A stretch of DNA of 6,166 nucleotides from an uncultured Helicobacteraceae bacterium (GTDB lineage Bacteria; Campylobacterota; Campylobacteria; Campylobacterales; UBA6016). The stretch spans positions 1-6,166 of the forward strand of contig CALJKN010000076.1 in the NCBI GenBank assembly GCA_937973585.1. Reading direction: 5' to 3'. Position 1 is the first letter of the stretch, and each line of letters begins with the position of its first letter. Under the pieces are notes generated by a model that was not told the DNA's origin, did no database searches, and saw only the letters and a program-made list of their open reading frames with translations. The translations under genes were made by a program, and so were the position numbers. Positions 5,649 to 6,166 of this stretch are shown here, in pieces.

Positions 5649-6166
5649 ATGGACAGGGCTATCTATCTCCTCTCCGCCGCAAAAGTGGAGGGGGCAAAAA
5701 ATCTTCCGCTGATTAGAGCCGAGTTTTTCGATGTCGATATATCGATCGATGATTACGACGTTATAATCTTTACCTCCAAAAACGGGGTTGAGGCTATGGA
5801 GAGGCTAGGGGTTGACTGGAAACGAAAACCGTCAATAGCTATCGGGGATGCAACTGCCGAGAAAATCAAAAAACTGCACGGCAGAGTATCATACGTCTCT
5901 ACGGAGGCTTACGGTGACGAGTTGGCTGTTGAGATAACCAAAAGATATAGATTTCTTAGATTTTTATACCCGAGAGCCAAGACGATAGCCTCAAATCTGC
6001 CGGATATTTTACGCTCCAAGGGATCCGATATCACCGAGGTCGTAGTATACGAAACCGTTTGTAGTGATGAGGCACTAGAGGCTCCGGAGGATGGCTCCGT
6101 AATTATATTTTCCTCACCGTCAACAGTCAAATGCTTTTATGAGAGATTCGGTTGGAGAGAGTCGTA
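5649..6166 (+). CDS. hemD: Uroporphyrinogen-III synthase, 3' end outside the window
   Basis: The reading frame runs open for 172 codons to the window edge. HemD cyclises and rearranges hydroxymethylbilane to uroporphyrinogen III, the branch point to haem, sirohaem and cobalamin. The family is poorly conserved, but the pattern is recognisable: a first strand AIYLLSA (4-10), YDVIIFTSKNGVEAM (36-50), IAIGDATAEKIK (63-74), FLYPRAK (105-111), EVVVYET (130-136) and IIFSSPSTV (152-160), which alternate between the two Rossmann-like lobes as in HemD. About 35-50 residues should be missing at the C-terminus. The ATG is the only good start: an in-frame stop lies at 5625-5627 and no alternative start codon follows it. 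There is no clear Shine-Dalgarno sequence. With only 10 bp after the guaA stop and no promoter or hairpin, cotranscription and translational coupling with guaA are likely. The short divergent form fits Campylobacterota. Confidence 0.87.
   Translation, partial: MDRAIYLLSAAKVEGAKNLPLIRAEFFDVDISIDDYDVIIFTSKNGVEAMERLGVDWKRKPSIAIGDATAEKIKKLHGRVSYVSTEAYGDELAVEITKRYRFLRFLYPRAKTIASNLPDILRSKGSDITEVVVYETVCSDEALEAPEDGSVIIFSSPSTVKCFYERFGWRES

Noticed and set aside
5909..6130. 73-codon minus-strand open frame near the right edge
   Set aside because: It is antisense to hemD, whose plus frame carries the family pattern.
1..6166. Mobile element, CRISPR array, phage, toxin-antitoxin or defence system
   Set aside because: No transposase, integrase, direct repeat array, tRNA or small toxin-like gene was seen; all long frames are explained by housekeeping, envelope or signalling genes with similar codon use.

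Overview
The window looks like ordinary chromosome from a member of the Campylobacterota (formerly Epsilonproteobacteria); I cannot name the genus. The evidence is the moderately AT-rich sequence with heavy use of ATA, CTA and AGA/AGG codons, the PAS/GGDEF signalling gene, the uroporphyrinogen-III synthase of the short, divergent type that starts with an IYLLS-like strand, and a GMP synthase that matches the Helicobacter/Campylobacter form from memory of those sequences. No database search was possible.

Layout: (1) 1-524, minus strand: 5' part of a lipoprotein L,D-transpeptidase (YkuD fold, COG3786-like); the window ends just after its catalytic cysteine. (2) 525-563: a 39-bp divergent intergenic region with a consensus TATAAT for the rightward gene. 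(3) 564-1961, plus: an NhaC-family Na+/H+ antiporter. (4) 2029-3411, plus: a diguanylate cyclase with an unassigned helical N-terminal domain, an Aer-type (probably FAD-binding) PAS domain and an active-looking GGEEF domain without the inhibitory RxxD site. (5) 3456-3986, plus: an exported cyclophilin-type peptidyl-prolyl isomerase, followed by a terminator-like hairpin. (6) 4088-5638, plus: guaA, GMP synthase, behind an extended -10 promoter. (7) 5649-6166, plus: the 5' part of hemD, 10 bp after guaA and probably cotranscribed with it.

The genes do not form one pathway. Two products act in the envelope or periplasm (transpeptidase, cyclophilin), one is an inner-membrane ion transporter, one makes c-di-GMP from GTP in response to a redox or gas-type signal, and the last pair serve purine and tetrapyrrole synthesis. 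No mobile element, CRISPR array, tRNA, rRNA or phage gene was seen. The most interesting object is the diguanylate cyclase: its N-terminal domain carries a histidine-centred pattern resembling the proximal-histidine region of globin-coupled sensors, upstream of an Aer-like PAS. I found no convincing new multi-gene system.
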